A stretch of 53,771 nt of DNA from an uncultured Prevotella sp. (GTDB lineage Bacteria > Bacteroidota > Bacteroidia > Bacteroidales > Bacteroidaceae), in NCBI GenBank assembly GCA_905233985.1, contig CAJOFA010000023.1:1-53771 (forward strand), in the 5' to 3' direction. Both the position numbers and the translations under genes were made by a program. Below the pieces are notes generated by a model that was not told the origin of the DNA, did no database searches, and was given only the letters and a program-made list of their open reading frames with translations. Below are positions 1 through 9,106 of the stretch, one piece after another. Every line of letters begins with the position of its first letter. The stretch's first letter is position 1.

Positions 1-133
1 AGACATGCACTCGCTTCTTGTACTACTTTCATCTGTTTATGTAAATCTTTCAAAGAACTCGTTTCCTTGTTGCTACACCGAATTTTTCGGCGAAAGCGGA
101 TGCAAAGGTACGACAATTTTTTGAACTGGCAAA
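1..133 (-). promoter_or_regulatory. rRNA operon promoter and leader (16S gene off the left edge)
   Basis: Read on the minus strand, TTTG (130-133) and TACCTTTG (103-110) are separated by exactly 19 bp, a perfect Bacteroidetes promoter. The leader that follows contains GAGTTCTTTGAAAGA (45-59), a boxA-like antitermination element, and a run resembling leaders upstream of 16S rRNA in Bacteroidales. No protein start follows before the window edge. I infer that a 16S-23S-5S operon begins just beyond position 1 on the minus strand. The rRNA itself is not visible, so this rests on the promoter and leader alone. Confidence 0.7.
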
Positions 134-159
134 TAATTTTTCTGTTTTTTCTGCTAAAA

Positions 160-202
160 AAGAAAAGTTTTCGAATTATTTAACAACCCGAAAACTTTTC
201 TT
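160..202 (-). terminator. Rho-independent terminator of the Bax inhibitor gene
   Basis: A perfect 14-bp inverted repeat (160-173 and 189-202) with a 15-nt loop is followed on the minus strand by a short T run. It lies 22 bp beyond the stop codon of the Bax inhibitor gene and upstream of the rRNA promoter, insulating the two units. Confidence 0.8.
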
Positions 203-224
203 ATGAATGTAAACGTTTACGTTC

Positions 225-947
225 TTAATTGCGGCGTCCGAAGATGCGGAGCAAGTAGATAAAGAGATTGATGAAATCGAGATAGAGTGACAGGGCACCG
301 AGCAACGCTATCTTCTGTGAACGCTCACTCATATCACCAGCCTGCATCAACATCACCTTGATCTTCTGTGTGTCATAGGCTGTCAGTCCGACAAAGATCA
401 GCACGCCAATATAGCTGAGCACCAAGTCAAACATGCCGCTCTTTACGAAGAACACGTTGACAAGGGTAGCAATAATCATACCTATCAGCGCCATGAACAG
501 TAACTTACCCATCTTGGAAAGGTCGGCTTTGGTGGTATAACCGATAAATGCCATGACCGCAAAAGTGCCAGCGGTAATAAAGAACACCGTAGCAATGGAG
601 CCAAGCGTATAGGCAATAAAGATGACAGACAACGTGGCGCCGTTGACAACAGAATAGAGGACAAAGAGTAGCGTGGCCGTCGTCAGCGAGAGTTTGTTGA
701 TGCCTGCACTAATGGCAATGACCAGTCCAAACTCAGCAATAATCAATCCCCAGAAAACCCATCTGTTCATGAGGATGATTTCCTGAAGGTTGGGGATGTC
801 AGCAACGGCATAGGCTGTAAAACCTGTGATAGCCAATGCGAGCGACATCCACACATACACTTTTCGCATCAAGGCCGGCAGAGCGGTTGATGCTTCCAGT
901 TCTCTCTCACGCTGAGAGATGTTTAACTCGTAATCGTTATAGTTCAT
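225..947 (-). CDS. Bax inhibitor-1/YccA family membrane protein
   Basis: This 240-residue protein has about seven closely spaced hydrophobic helices after a short polar N-terminus. The family motif GLTAYDTQKIK lies near residue 187, and the last helix carries the typical LYLDFINLF segment. Members are inner-membrane proteins related to TMBIM proteins such as BsYetJ, a pH-sensitive calcium leak channel; the bacterial role is poorly known. Length and topology match the family. It stands alone, with a terminator behind it and a -7 like element TAACTTTG (976-983) in front. Family assignment is firm; calcium transport is inference. Confidence 0.9.
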   Translation of the reverse strand: MNYNDYELNISQRERELEASTALPALMRKVYVWMSLALAITGFTAYAVADIPNLQEIILMNRWVFWGLIIAEFGLVIAISAGINKLSLTTATLLFVLYSVVNGATLSVIFIAYTLGSIATVFFITAGTFAVMAFIGYTTKADLSKMGKLLFMALIGMIIATLVNVFFVKSGMFDLVLSYIGVLIFVGLTAYDTQKIKVMLMQAGDMSERSQKIALLGALSLYLDFINLFIYLLRIFGRRN

Positions 948-1035
948 TATTCTTCTTTTTTGATGATTTCGGGGGCAAAGTTACGATTTTATTTGTATCA
1001 TTCATCAATTGTTTTCATAAAAAACGATAAAAAAG

Positions 1036-1066
1036 TTGTTTCTAATAAAAATATTAAGTAAATTTG
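1036..1066 (+). promoter_or_regulatory. Promoter of the DUF4332 gene
   Basis: TTG (1036-1038), 20 bp, TAAATTTG (1059-1066) fits the Bacteroidetes housekeeping consensus. The likely transcription start is about 45 bp upstream of the ATG at 1118. Confidence 0.6.
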
Positions 1067-1117
1067 CCATGTTTTACAAGACATTACTCTTTATTTAATA
1101 ACTAAAACCATTTGATT

Positions 1118-1525
1118 ATGACTTACAAAGTAGTTGACATCGAAGGCGTAGGTGAAGTTTACGCTGAGAAACTGATTGCAGCCGGTATCAAGACCGACGC
1201 AGAGTTACTGGAAAAATGTGCAAAGCCGGCAGGCCGTAAGGAACTGGCAGAGGCAACGGACATCAGCCCGAAACTGATTCTGAAATGGGCTAACCACTGC
1301 GACCTGTATCGCATCAATGGCGTTGGTCCTCAGTTTGCAGAACTGCTTGAGGCATCAGGCGTTGACACCGTGAAGGAGCTGAAGCATCGTGTTGCTGGCA
1401 ATCTCGCAGCCAAGCTGCAGGAAGTGAACGAGCAGAAGAAGCTGGTTCGCCGTGTTCCCGTGGAGAGTGAGATTCAGGCTATGATTGACCAGGCTAAGGA
1501 ACTGCCCGCCGTGATGGAATATTAA
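1118..1525 (+). CDS. DUF4332 family helix-hairpin-helix protein
   Basis: The protein has about 135 residues in two related halves. Each starts with a helix-hairpin-helix-like segment (VDIEGVGEVYAEKLIAAGI, then INGVGPQFAELLEASGV). This is the DUF4332 architecture, related to the non-specific DNA-binding hairpins of DNA polymerases and topoisomerases. An upstream TTG at 1112 is possible, but the ATG at 1118 is the better start. The gene is monocistronic, with its own promoter and a strong terminator. DNA binding is likely from the fold; no specific function can be named. Confidence 0.8.
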   Translation: MTYKVVDIEGVGEVYAEKLIAAGIKTDAELLEKCAKPAGRKELAEATDISPKLILKWANHCDLYRINGVGPQFAELLEASGVDTVKELKHRVAGNLAAKLQEVNEQKKLVRRVPVESEIQAMIDQAKELPAVMEY

Positions 1526-1550
1526 TTCTCCCTATATCATTAACAAAGAA

Positions 1551-1580
1551 AAGTGTCAGGCAAATGTCTGACACTTTTTT
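1551..1580. terminator. Terminator shared by convergent genes
   Basis: A perfect 9-bp stem (1551-1559 and 1568-1576) with an 8-nt loop has a T run on the plus strand and an A-rich run on the other side. It sits between the DUF4332 gene and the end of the eight-gene minus-strand operon, so it may serve both. Confidence 0.85.
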
Positions 1581-2700
1581 ATGATATACTAAATACATTC
1601 AACAGCTGCACTATCCTTTCAGCGTCGTCATCAGTCATCACCTCATTACATGGCAGGCTCAACTCCTCACGACTGATTTGTTCGGTCACAGGGAACGAAC
1701 AAGTATTCCAGGAAGCGTAACACTTCTGCAGATGCGGAGGAATAGGATAATGTATCTGCGTCTCAACGTCGTTTTCTTTCAAATACTGCTGCAACTTATC
1801 CCGACTGGCAGAAAACACAGGAAATATATGCCAGACGCTATTGGTCATCTGAGGAAGACGCAACAGCGGATTATTTACCTTATTATTATATATACGCGCG
1901 ATGGATTGTCGGCGCCGATTGATGTCGTCAAGATAACGAAGCTTTACTGTCAATACTGCTGCTTGCAGTTCATCCATACGACTGTTACATCCCAGATAAT
2001 CATGCACATACTTGTGCGAAGCGCCGTAGTTGGCAATGGCACGGACAACAACTGCCAGTTGCTCGTCGTCGGTGGTTACAGCACCGGCATCACCTAATGC
2101 GCCAAGGTTTTTGCCGGGATAGAAGCTGTGACCAGCAGCATGACCAAGGGATCCTGTCTTGGGCGAAGGGCTTTCCACCGTAGAGAGCGAGCAGCCATGA
2201 GCCTGTGCGTTATCTTCAAGGAGCAACAGGTTATGACGTCGGCAAACGTCTGCAATACGCTCTGTAAAGGCACACTGGCCATAAAGATGAACAATCATCA
2301 CGGCCTTAGTACGCGATGTGACGGCTTGTTCTATCAGACTGTCATCTATCTGACAGTTCGTTAACGACGGTTCCACTAAAACGGGTTTAAGTCCGCTATC
2401 GGTAATAGCTAGTATGGAAGCGATATAGGTATTGGCAGGCACGATGACCTCGTCACCACGGTGCAAGCGCCCCAGTTCGATATAGGCGCGTAGTATCAAG
2501 GTAAGTGCATCAAGGCCGTTGGCACAACTGACGCAATAGCGAGTACCAATATAGTCTGCATATGCCTGTTCAAAAGCAGCCACTGCCCTACCCTGCAGAT
2601 ACCAGCCACTGTCAAGGACCTCGCTGATAGCCTGTCGCATCTCATCCTCATAGGGAGCATTTATCCGTTTCAGTTCAAGGTATTTCATCATAGCGTCCAT
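1579..2700 (-). CDS. DegT/DnrJ/EryC1/StrS sugar aminotransferase (FdtB/QdtB-like)
   Basis: This 373-residue PLP-dependent aminotransferase has the hallmarks of sugar aminotransferases: CANGLDALTLILRA near residue 59, the EDNAQAHG segment near 162, and a FYPGKNLGALGDAGA segment carrying the PLP lysine near 194. Members convert keto sugars on dTDP to amino sugars. It overlaps the preceding acyltransferase gene by 13 bp. With the upstream ketoisomerase and RmlB, the likely reaction is dTDP-3-keto-6-deoxyhexose to dTDP-3-amino-3,6-dideoxyhexose. The stereochemistry (fucose or quinovose series) cannot be read from the sequence. It is the last gene of the operon. Confidence 0.88.
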   Translation of the reverse strand: MDAMMKYLELKRINAPYEDEMRQAISEVLDSGWYLQGRAVAAFEQAYADYIGTRYCVSCANGLDALTLILRAYIELGRLHRGDEVIVPANTYIASILAITDSGLKPVLVEPSLTNCQIDDSLIEQAVTSRTKAVMIVHLYGQCAFTERIADVCRRHNLLLLEDNAQAHGCSLSTVESPSPKTGSLGHAAGHSFYPGKNLGALGDAGAVTTDDEQLAVVVRAIANYGASHKYVHDYLGCNSRMDELQAAVLTVKLRYLDDINRRRQSIARIYNNKVNNPLLRLPQMTNSVWHIFPVFSASRDKLQQYLKENDVETQIHYPIPPHLQKCYASWNTCSFPVTEQISREELSLPCNEVMTDDDAERIVQLLNVFSIS

Positions 2701-3623
2701 TCATACCAATCATAGCAGATACCACGACCTCCAAATCCTTCTTTTTGATAAATCAGCTGCTCATTCAAATAAGTACCATGTTTTTCTGTGGAAATGCCGA
2801 AATCGAAAAAGGCATGTGTCTGCAGGGCTTGATCTACCACCTCCTGAAACAAAAGGTCAAGTGCATGAACCTTCTTCCCATAAGCACTGGCAGCAATATA
2901 CTGAGAGTGTACGACACGGTCAGTCACATAGAGCACGGTACCTCCTATGGTCTGCTGACCATCCTTGACGACAAAGAGCCGGATATTCTCAGGGAATCGT
3001 TCATGCAACAATTCCATCTCTTCGACAGTATGAACAGGCAACAGTCCATAGCGTTCCTGCAAATTCTGACTTAAGATAGACCAGAACGGACGATAATCGC
3101 CGGTCTCTTCTACGACAAGATTCTGTTGGCGGGCATGTTTGGCTCCGCACGCTCTGATGCGATACCACTTGTTGCGACAGTCACGACTAACTGTTGATGA
3201 GAGTCCTCTGGACACCGTTGCGCCGCAGAATTCAACAATAGCATAGAGGTCTTCCTCTGCTGGCTGCCTGTGATAAATCCAAGGTGTTGGTTTGTAGATA
3301 ACCCGTTGAAAATGCTCATTGCGAAGAGCAGAATTGATGCCCTTGAAAACAGAAACGATATCTGCCGCCGTCGCCTTTTCATTCATAATCAGTCCGCCAT
3401 ACGTCAACCCCTGGTGAGAGAACAATGTTCCATCTGCCTCGTTCGCAGGAAGGACAGCATAGAGTCTCCCACGACGATACACCATCAGCGAGTGGTCACA
3501 GAACCGGTCTGCATGATAGTCCATGTAACGACGATTCAGGAGGAACGTGCCATTCTTAGAATGTGCCACAAAGCCATTCCACTCGTCTGCCTTTTCCGGG
3601 GTATATCGTACTATTTCGAACAT
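2688..3623 (-). CDS. GNAT/FemAB-like acyltransferase
   Basis: This 311-residue protein resembles the FemAB/GNAT-6 acyltransferases: a WNGFVAHSKNGTFLL start, a central YGGLIMNE segment, and a C-terminal GISTEKHGTYLNEQLIYQKE segment common to this family. It overlaps its neighbours on both sides by 13 bp, so translation is probably coupled. Placed between a 3,4-ketoisomerase and a sugar aminotransferase, it probably N-acylates the resulting amino sugar. That differs from the hexapeptide-repeat acetyltransferases (FdtC, QdtC) usually used for this step. Family call good; substrate is inferred from context. Confidence 0.75.
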   Translation of the reverse strand: MFEIVRYTPEKADEWNGFVAHSKNGTFLLNRRYMDYHADRFCDHSLMVYRRGRLYAVLPANEADGTLFSHQGLTYGGLIMNEKATAADIVSVFKGINSALRNEHFQRVIYKPTPWIYHRQPAEEDLYAIVEFCGATVSRGLSSTVSRDCRNKWYRIRACGAKHARQQNLVVEETGDYRPFWSILSQNLQERYGLLPVHTVEEMELLHERFPENIRLFVVKDGQQTIGGTVLYVTDRVVHSQYIAASAYGKKVHALDLLFQEVVDQALQTHAFFDFGISTEKHGTYLNEQLIYQKEGFGGRGICYDWYEWTL

Positions 3624-4030
3624 CCAATGTATTTCAAGAATTCGTCGTAGTCTTCAATATAGTCTTCTGCTTCGTAATGCTCAGAAGCAAGAACCAGACA
3701 GACAGCTCCCGACGAGAAGTCATCGAGAGTACGCCATGTCTTGACGTCAATGAGCAACCCCTGATAAGGATGATTCAACAACACCGTCTTTTGTTCATAA
3801 CCATTGTCAAGCGTCACATGAAACGAACCGCTCAACGCCACAACAAACTGCTTCAGCTTCTTATGGGCATGACCTCCACGGCTTTCTCCTCCAGGCACAT
3901 CATATACCCAATAGGCACGTTTGATGTCAAAGGGCACCATTGACTGAGCCTCTGCAAACGTCAAGTTGCCACGAGGGTCTGCTATCTTTGGCAAATCGAT
4001 GAGCTGGACATTCAAATGTTTCATAGCCAT
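3611..4030 (-). CDS. dTDP-4-keto-6-deoxyglucose 3,4-ketoisomerase (FdtA/QdtA/WxcM-type cupin)
   Basis: This small 139-residue cupin has the segments found in FdtA and QdtA: LPKIADPRGNLTFAEA near the N-terminus, RAYWVYDVPGGESRGGHAH with the active-site histidines, and LIDVKTWRTLDDFSSGAVCLVLAS. These enzymes move the keto group of dTDP-4-keto-6-deoxyglucose from C4 to C3. RmlB two genes upstream makes the substrate and the aminotransferase two genes downstream would use the product. The gap to purT is 3 bp. Family assignment is firm; product configuration is not determined. Confidence 0.88.
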   Translation of the reverse strand: MAMKHLNVQLIDLPKIADPRGNLTFAEAQSMVPFDIKRAYWVYDVPGGESRGGHAHKKLKQFVVALSGSFHVTLDNGYEQKTVLLNHPYQGLLIDVKTWRTLDDFSSGAVCLVLASEHYEAEDYIEDYDEFLKYIGCSK

Positions 4031-4033
4031 AAC

Positions 4034-5239
4034 CTAATGCTCGAATTTCGTATAAGGGTCTGTGCCGAGAACGGTCTTGGCGAGGCGCTTGGCCTTATCA
4101 CGAAGAGCGTTTACATCGTCTCCCACTTCACCGTAGCATAGAACGACACCCATGCGGCGGCCTTTATGAGCTTCGGGTTTACCGAAGATACGGATACGGG
4201 TGCGGTCTTCTTTCAGGGCATCGACGAAGTTGTAGTCGAGTAACGAGCGGTCAACAGGTGTCGAAGCCTCTTTCGGAGAGAGAATCACTGCACTTGCGCC
4301 TGCATGCTCCAAATGAATACCAGCAATGGGAAGTCCCAGGACAGCACGTAGATGGAGATCAAACTCACTGAGGTTCGTCGTATGTCCCAGCGTGACCATA
4401 CCTGTATCATGCGGACGGGGAGAGAGTTCAGAGAAGATGACCTCACCTTGTTTTGTCAGGAAGAACTCCACACCCCAAATACCTGCACCCGTGAGGGCCT
4501 TCGTTACCTTGTCGGCCATCATCTGTGCCTGTTTCAATGCCTCATCAGAAATCTTATAGGGCTGCCACGACTCACGATAGTCGCCCGACTTCTGCACATG
4601 TCCGATGGGTGGACAGAACAATGTCGGCCAACCATGTTGCTGGGTAACGGTGAGGAGGGTGAATTCAGAATCGAAATCAATGAATTCCTCGATGATGACT
4701 TCTTTCACATCACCACGACTACCTTCCATCGCCTCTTTGAAAGCGGTCTCCAGTTCGCTGTCGTTATGTACGTAGCTCTGGCCATGACCGCTTGAAGACA
4801 TCAGGGGTTTCACCACACAGGGGAAGCCAATCTCGTCAGCCGCCTTCTTGAACTCCTCGAAAGTCTTGGCATAGAAATACTTGGCCGTACGCAATCCCAA
4901 CTCTTTTGCAGCAAGATCACGGATAGCGCGTCGGTTCATCGTGTAGTTAACGGCACGGGCAGAAGGAACGACTTGAATTCCCTGCTCCTCAAACTTAAAC
5001 AGACGTTCGGTGCGGATGGCCTCAATCTCAGGCACAATGATGTCTGGCTGGTGCTTCTTCACAACTGCCTCAAGAGCATCTCCATCGAGCATTGAAAACA
5101 CCTCACGCTCGTCAGCCACCTGCATAGCCGGCGCATTATCGTAACGGTCGCAGGCAATCACATACTGGCCTGCACGCATAGCAGCAATCACAAACTCCTT
5201 ACCGAGTTCACCTGAGCCTAACAACAATATTTTCTTCAT
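4034..5239 (-). CDS. purT: Formate-dependent phosphoribosylglycinamide formyltransferase (GAR transformylase 2)
   Basis: This 401-residue ATP-grasp enzyme makes formylglycinamide ribotide from GAR, formate and ATP in purine synthesis. The N-terminal [11 protein letters not shown] motif (residues 6-16), the [15 protein letters not shown] segment near 204 and the [17 protein letters not shown] segment near 270 match PurT closely. Length is normal. Its start overlaps the end of rfbB by 4 bp, placing a purine gene inside a nucleotide-sugar operon. No other purine gene is visible in the window. Confidence 0.93.
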   Translation of the reverse strand: MKKILLLGSGELGKEFVIAAMRAGQYVIACDRYDNAPAMQVADEREVFSMLDGDALEAVVKKHQPDIIVPEIEAIRTERLFKFEEQGIQVVPSARAVNYTMNRRAIRDLAAKELGLRTAKYFYAKTFEEFKKAADEIGFPCVVKPLMSSSGHGQSYVHNDSELETAFKEAMEGSRGDVKEVIIEEFIDFDSEFTLLTVTQQHGWPTLFCPPIGHVQKSGDYRESWQPYKISDEALKQAQMMADKVTKALTGAGIWGVEFFLTKQGEVIFSELSPRPHDTGMVTLGHTTNLSEFDLHLRAVLGLPIAGIHLEHAGASAVILSPKEASTPVDRSLLDYNFVDALKEDRTRIRIFGKPEAHKGRRMGVVLCYGEVGDDVNALRDKAKRLAKTVLGTDPYTKFEH

Positions 5240-6372
5240 CTGTTCTTGTACATGTTATCGTAATACTTCTGATAGTCTCCCGAAGTCACATTGTCGAGCC
5301 ACTCCTGGTTGTCGAGATACCAGCGTACGGTCTTTTCGATACCTTCCTCGAACTGCAAAGAAGGCTCCCAACCAAGTTCTTTCTGAAGTTTCGAGCTGTC
5401 GATGGCATAACGCAAATCATGACCAGCACGGTCGGTGACGAAGGTGATGAGATCCATATCCTCGCCTTCTTTACGACCTAAGAGACGATCAACGGTATTG
5501 ATGACAACCTTGATGATGTCAATATTCTTCCACTCATTAAAGCCACCGATGTTATACGTCTCAGCAATTTTTCCTTTATGGAAGATGAGATCGATGGCAC
5601 GGGCATGATCCTCAACGAAGAGCCAGTCGCGCACATTCTCGCCCTTGCCATAGACAGGCAGCGGCTTACGATGGCGGATATTGTTAATGAACAGCGGTAT
5701 CAACTTCTCTGGAAATTGGTAGGGGCCGTAGTTGTTGGAGCAGTTGGTCACAACAACGGGCATTCCGTAGGTGTCATGATAGGCACGAACGAAGTGGTCA
5801 CTTGATGCCTTGGCTGCACTATATGGAGAATGAGGATTGTACTTCGTGGTTTCCAAGAAGAACTTGTCGCCATAGGCCAAGTGATGCTCGGCACTGCTGG
5901 CAGTCGTAGTGAACGGAGGCTCGATGCCCTCAGGATGCGTCAGCTCCAAAGCGCCATACACCTCGTCGGTAGAGATATGATAGAAGCGCTTGCCCTCATA
6001 CTTCTCGGGAAGGCTTTCCCAATAGAGCTTAGCTGCCTGCAACAATGACAGCGTACCCATCACGTTCGTCTGTGCAAAGGTAAAGGGATCTTTGATACTG
6101 CGATCCACATGGCTCTCAGCAGCGAGATGGATGATACCATCCACCTGCTTATCCTGCATGAGCTTATAAAAGGCATCAAAGTCGCAGATGTCCATTTTCA
6201 CAAACTCGTAGTTGGGCTTATTCTCTATGTCCTTGAGGTTTGCGAGATTGCCAGCATAGGTCAACTTGTCGAGGTTGATAATGTGATACTCGGGATACTT
6301 GTTCACGAACAGACGCACCACATGGCTTCCTATAAAGCCTGCGCCGCCAGTAATAACAATTGTACGTTTCAT
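5236..6372 (-). CDS. rfbB: dTDP-glucose 4,6-dehydratase
   Basis: This 378-residue short-chain dehydrogenase makes dTDP-4-keto-6-deoxyglucose. It has the NAD-binding GGAGFIGSH (9-17), the STDEVYG segment with the catalytic Asp-Glu pair, the YSAAKAS tyrosine-lysine motif near 185, and [20 protein letters not shown], all typical of RmlB. It is slightly longer than E. coli RmlB because of an insert near the STDEVYG region. Glucose-1-phosphate thymidylyltransferase (rmlA) and rmlC/rmlD are not in the window, so dTDP-glucose must come from elsewhere. It overlaps purT by 4 bp. Confidence 0.95.
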   Translation of the reverse strand: MKRTIVITGGAGFIGSHVVRLFVNKYPEYHIINLDKLTYAGNLANLKDIENKPNYEFVKMDICDFDAFYKLMQDKQVDGIIHLAAESHVDRSIKDPFTFAQTNVMGTLSLLQAAKLYWESLPEKYEGKRFYHISTDEVYGALELTHPEGIEPPFTTTASSAEHHLAYGDKFFLETTKYNPHSPYSAAKASSDHFVRAYHDTYGMPVVVTNCSNNYGPYQFPEKLIPLFINNIRHRKPLPVYGKGENVRDWLFVEDHARAIDLIFHKGKIAETYNIGGFNEWKNIDIIKVVINTVDRLLGRKEGEDMDLITFVTDRAGHDLRYAIDSSKLQKELGWEPSLQFEEGIEKTVRWYLDNQEWLDNVTSGDYQKYYDNMYKNR

Positions 6373-6384
6373 ATAGCTATATTT

Positions 6385-6879
6385 TTAATGTTTTCCTAAT
6401 GTAATAACTTCGCAATCGGTAAATTTATTGCCTTCGATAGTCAGTCTTATCAATGTCCGCTCCTTGTGCCAGCCCTGAATACCCGCGGCACCAGGGTTGA
6501 TATGCAGCAGATTGAGCGTCTTGTCATACTTCACCTTGAGGATATGCGAATGACCACTGATGAACAACTGGGGCGGATTGGCATATATCTGCCCCATAAT
6601 AGAGCGGTCATAGTTTTCCGGATACCCCCCGATATGCTTCATCAAAACGTCCACATCCTCACACTTGAAGCGGAGCACCTCAGGGAACATCAGCCGAAGG
6701 TCACCACCGTCGCAATTTCCACAAACGGCACGCAATGTCCGGAACGCTGCTAAGCGCTCAGCCAGTTCTGTGGAACAAATATCTCCGGCATGCCATATTT
6801 CATCACAGGGCTCGAAGTAATGCAGATACTTGTCGTCCCAATACGAGTGTGTGTCGCTGATGATGCCTATTTTCTTCAT
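6385..6879 (-). CDS. YfcE/MJ0936-type metallophosphoesterase
   Basis: This 164-residue calcineurin-like phosphoesterase has all metal-binding motifs: D9-x-H11, AGD (31-33), GNCDG (54-58) and GHSH (109-112). Proteins of this size and pattern are small cytoplasmic phosphodiesterases with broad substrate range in vitro. It lies 12 bp upstream of rfbB and 17 bp downstream of the cytidylate-kinase-like gene, inside the operon. The natural substrate is unknown. Confidence 0.88.
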   Translation of the reverse strand: MKKIGIISDTHSYWDDKYLHYFEPCDEIWHAGDICSTELAERLAAFRTLRAVCGNCDGGDLRLMFPEVLRFKCEDVDVLMKHIGGYPENYDRSIMGQIYANPPQLFISGHSHILKVKYDKTLNLLHINPGAAGIQGWHKERTLIRLTIEGNKFTDCEVITLGKH

Positions 6880-6896
6880 GGGCTGATAGGGTGCAG

Positions 6897-7520
6897 TTAC
6901 TTCATGTTAAACTTTTTACGGATAAATTCGGCAATGAACTTCTCTGTGGCCGACAGGCCAAGAATGCTGGAGTCTATGCAGAGGTCATAGCTCGTGGCAT
7001 GTCCCCATTTCTTGCCGGTATAGTAGTTATAATATGCTGCGCGCTGGCTTTCGCCTTGTTCTATCTTCTTGCGGGCATCTTCACGGTTGACATTCTCCTT
7101 GGTCATCACCTGATGAATGCGGAAATCCATAGAGGCAGTGATGAATACGCTGACCATATTGTAGTGGTCGCGAAGCACATAGTCGGCACAGCGCCCTACG
7201 AAGACACATGACCCTTCACTGGCAGCCTTGATAAGTGCTTCGCTTTGAAACTGGAATAGTGTCTCCTGTGAGATGTCTGACTTATACATCGAACTACCAC
7301 CTATGTGAAGCGTCGGCATACCGAAGAGCTGCTTGAAAAAGCCTTTCTTCTCATCGTTCTGCTCGAAGAACTTCTCGCTAAAGCCACTTTCCTTGGCAGC
7401 CAGATTGAGTAGTTCGCGGTCATAATACCTGGCACCAAAGTCGAGTGCCAGCATACGTCCGATGTCATGACCGCCGCTACCGAGTTGGCGGCCAATGCAG
7501 ATGATAATATTATTATTCAT
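6897..7520 (-). CDS. Cytidylate kinase-like family protein
   Basis: This 207-residue P-loop kinase-like protein has GRQLGSGGHDIG near residues 10-21 as a glycine-rich loop, and the FVGRCADYVLRDH segment seen in the cytidylate-kinase-like family common in Firmicutes and Bacteroidetes. It differs from Cmk, so CMP phosphorylation should not be assumed. It overlaps the MATE gene by 4 bp and belongs to the same operon. The true substrate is unknown. Confidence 0.8.
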   Translation of the reverse strand: MNNNIIICIGRQLGSGGHDIGRMLALDFGARYYDRELLNLAAKESGFSEKFFEQNDEKKGFFKQLFGMPTLHIGGSSMYKSDISQETLFQFQSEALIKAASEGSCVFVGRCADYVLRDHYNMVSVFITASMDFRIHQVMTKENVNREDARKKIEQGESQRAAYYNYYTGKKWGHATSYDLCIDSSILGLSATEKFIAEFIRKKFNMK

Positions 7521-8890
7521 GGGATTGATGGTTTTATTTGAGGTATTGAAGTCTTGATTCTACGCATATACCATATCAACATCGGGATGGTCATGGCGAA
7601 TGAGCCGAAGTCGCTGGCTGGCATGGAATACCACACGCCATCGAGTTGCCAGAACAGGGGGAAGATATAAGCCATCGGCAGCAGCAGGAACAGCTGACGC
7701 GACAGCGAGAGAAAGATGCTGACCTTTACCTTGCCGATGCACTGGAAGAAATTAGTAATAACTGCCTGCGAGCCGACAACAAAGAATACCAGCATGTCAA
7801 GTTTGATGCCACGTGCCGACAATTCCAGCAGTGTGGGATCAGTTGTAAAGATGCGAGCTATCTGTCGGGGGAAGAGCATGGATAGCGTCCAGCCTACAAG
7901 TAGGATAACCGTAGCTGCAGCTATGGTGAGCCACATACATCGGAACATACGGTCATATTTTTCCGCTCCAAAGTTATAACCCACAATAGGCTGCATACCT
8001 TGGTTCATACCCATGACAAACATAAAGAAAAACATGACAACGCTATTGGCTATGCTATAAGCACCTACTGCCATGTCGCCACCGTAACGCACAAACTGAT
8101 TGTTCATAAAAATGACAATGATGCAGGCGGTAGCGTTCATCAGGAAGGGTGACACGCCGATAGCGATGATGTTACGTACCAGGTTACTCTTCAGTTGATA
8201 GATGCCGCGTTTGAAATGCAGCAACTCATTCTTGTTGCTAAACAGCCACAGCTGCCAGCACATGGCAAGCGTCTGACTGGTGATGGTGGCGAGCGCAGCG
8301 CCGCGTATGCCCCAACGGAACCACCACACGAAGGTAACTGCCAATACAATGTTACACGCTACAGTAAACAATGTGGCATACATGGCATGGCGCGGCTTTC
8401 CTGCAGCCCTCAGCACAGCGTTCATGCCAAAGTACATGTGAGTAATCATGTTACCCAACAATATAATGGTCATGAACTCACGGGCATATGGCAGCGTAAC
8501 TTCACTGGCACCGAAGAACAGCAGGATGGGGTCAAGGAAAACGAGGCAAACAACCATGAACAAAAAGCCAATGACGAGGTTCAGAGTCACGGTATTGCCC
8601 AACAAGTGTTCAGCCGTCTCATAATCACGCTGACCAAGCTTGACACTGATACAGGTAGAAGCACCCACCCCCACTGCAGCACCAAAGGCAGCACTGAGGT
8701 TCATCAGCGGGAACGTGATACCCAAGCCGGCAATAGCCTCGGGACCAACCACCTGACCTATCATGGCACGGTCGATGATATTATAGGCGCTCGACGCTGT
8801 CATAGCCACGATTGCAGGCAGGGCATATTGCGCCAGAAGTTGACCCACGGGCTTCGTTCCCAGTTGAAGTGTCGCTTGCTTGTTATCCAT
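7517..8890 (-). CDS. MATE family multidrug/sodium antiporter
   Basis: The 457-residue protein has about twelve hydrophobic segments. The LPAIVAMTASSAYNIIDRAMIGQ start and the matching QGMQPIVGYNFGA at the second half are typical MATE repeats. These inner-membrane transporters export cationic drugs or metabolites using a sodium or proton gradient. The open frame extends 43 codons further upstream, but that extension runs through the promoter at 8912-8942, so ATG 8890 is chosen. It is the first gene of the operon. Substrate cannot be inferred; it does not resemble Wzx flippases enough to claim an export role for the sugar. Confidence 0.9.
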   Translation of the reverse strand: MDNKQATLQLGTKPVGQLLAQYALPAIVAMTASSAYNIIDRAMIGQVVGPEAIAGLGITFPLMNLSAAFGAAVGVGASTCISVKLGQRDYETAEHLLGNTVTLNLVIGFLFMVVCLVFLDPILLFFGASEVTLPYAREFMTIILLGNMITHMYFGMNAVLRAAGKPRHAMYATLFTVACNIVLAVTFVWWFRWGIRGAALATITSQTLAMCWQLWLFSNKNELLHFKRGIYQLKSNLVRNIIAIGVSPFLMNATACIIVIFMNNQFVRYGGDMAVGAYSIANSVVMFFFMFVMGMNQGMQPIVGYNFGAEKYDRMFRCMWLTIAAATVILLVGWTLSMLFPRQIARIFTTDPTLLELSARGIKLDMLVFFVVGSQAVITNFFQCIGKVKVSIFLSLSRQLFLLLPMAYIFPLFWQLDGVWYSMPASDFGSFAMTIPMLIWYMRRIKTSIPQIKPSIP

Positions 8891-8911
8891 GCTTCTATTA
8901 TAAATAATGTG

Positions 8912-8942
8912 CAAAGGTACAACAATTCGTTCAAAGGGCAAA
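8912..8942 (-). promoter_or_regulatory. Promoter of the eight-gene MATE-rfbB-aminotransferase operon
   Basis: On the minus strand TTTG (8939-8942), 19 bp, TACCTTTG (8912-8919). This perfect consensus lies 21 bp upstream of ATG 8890 and is the only promoter I see for the genes down to 1579. Confidence 0.8.
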
Positions 8943-9010
8943 ACTATCCAGCGTTTATTTTGTTTTTTAAGTAAAAAGTTGCTTAATTTCTTGGATAAAA
9001 GCACGAAAAA

Positions 9011-9042
9011 TTTGGTCATATCAAAAATATGTCGTAAGTTTG
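9011..9042 (+). promoter_or_regulatory. Promoter of the subtilase-xseA-xseB operon
   Basis: TTTG (9011-9014), 20 bp, TAAGTTTG (9035-9042), about 65 bp upstream of the start codon at 9107. Confidence 0.7.
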
Positions 9043-9106
9043 CAGATTATTAACAGCTATCCGTTAGCAATCAACAGACAACAATTAATATTAAAAAGCA
9101 AGAATA

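Noticed and set aside
8195..8974. 259-codon open frame on the plus strand
   Set aside because: It lies opposite the MATE gene and crosses the operon promoter.
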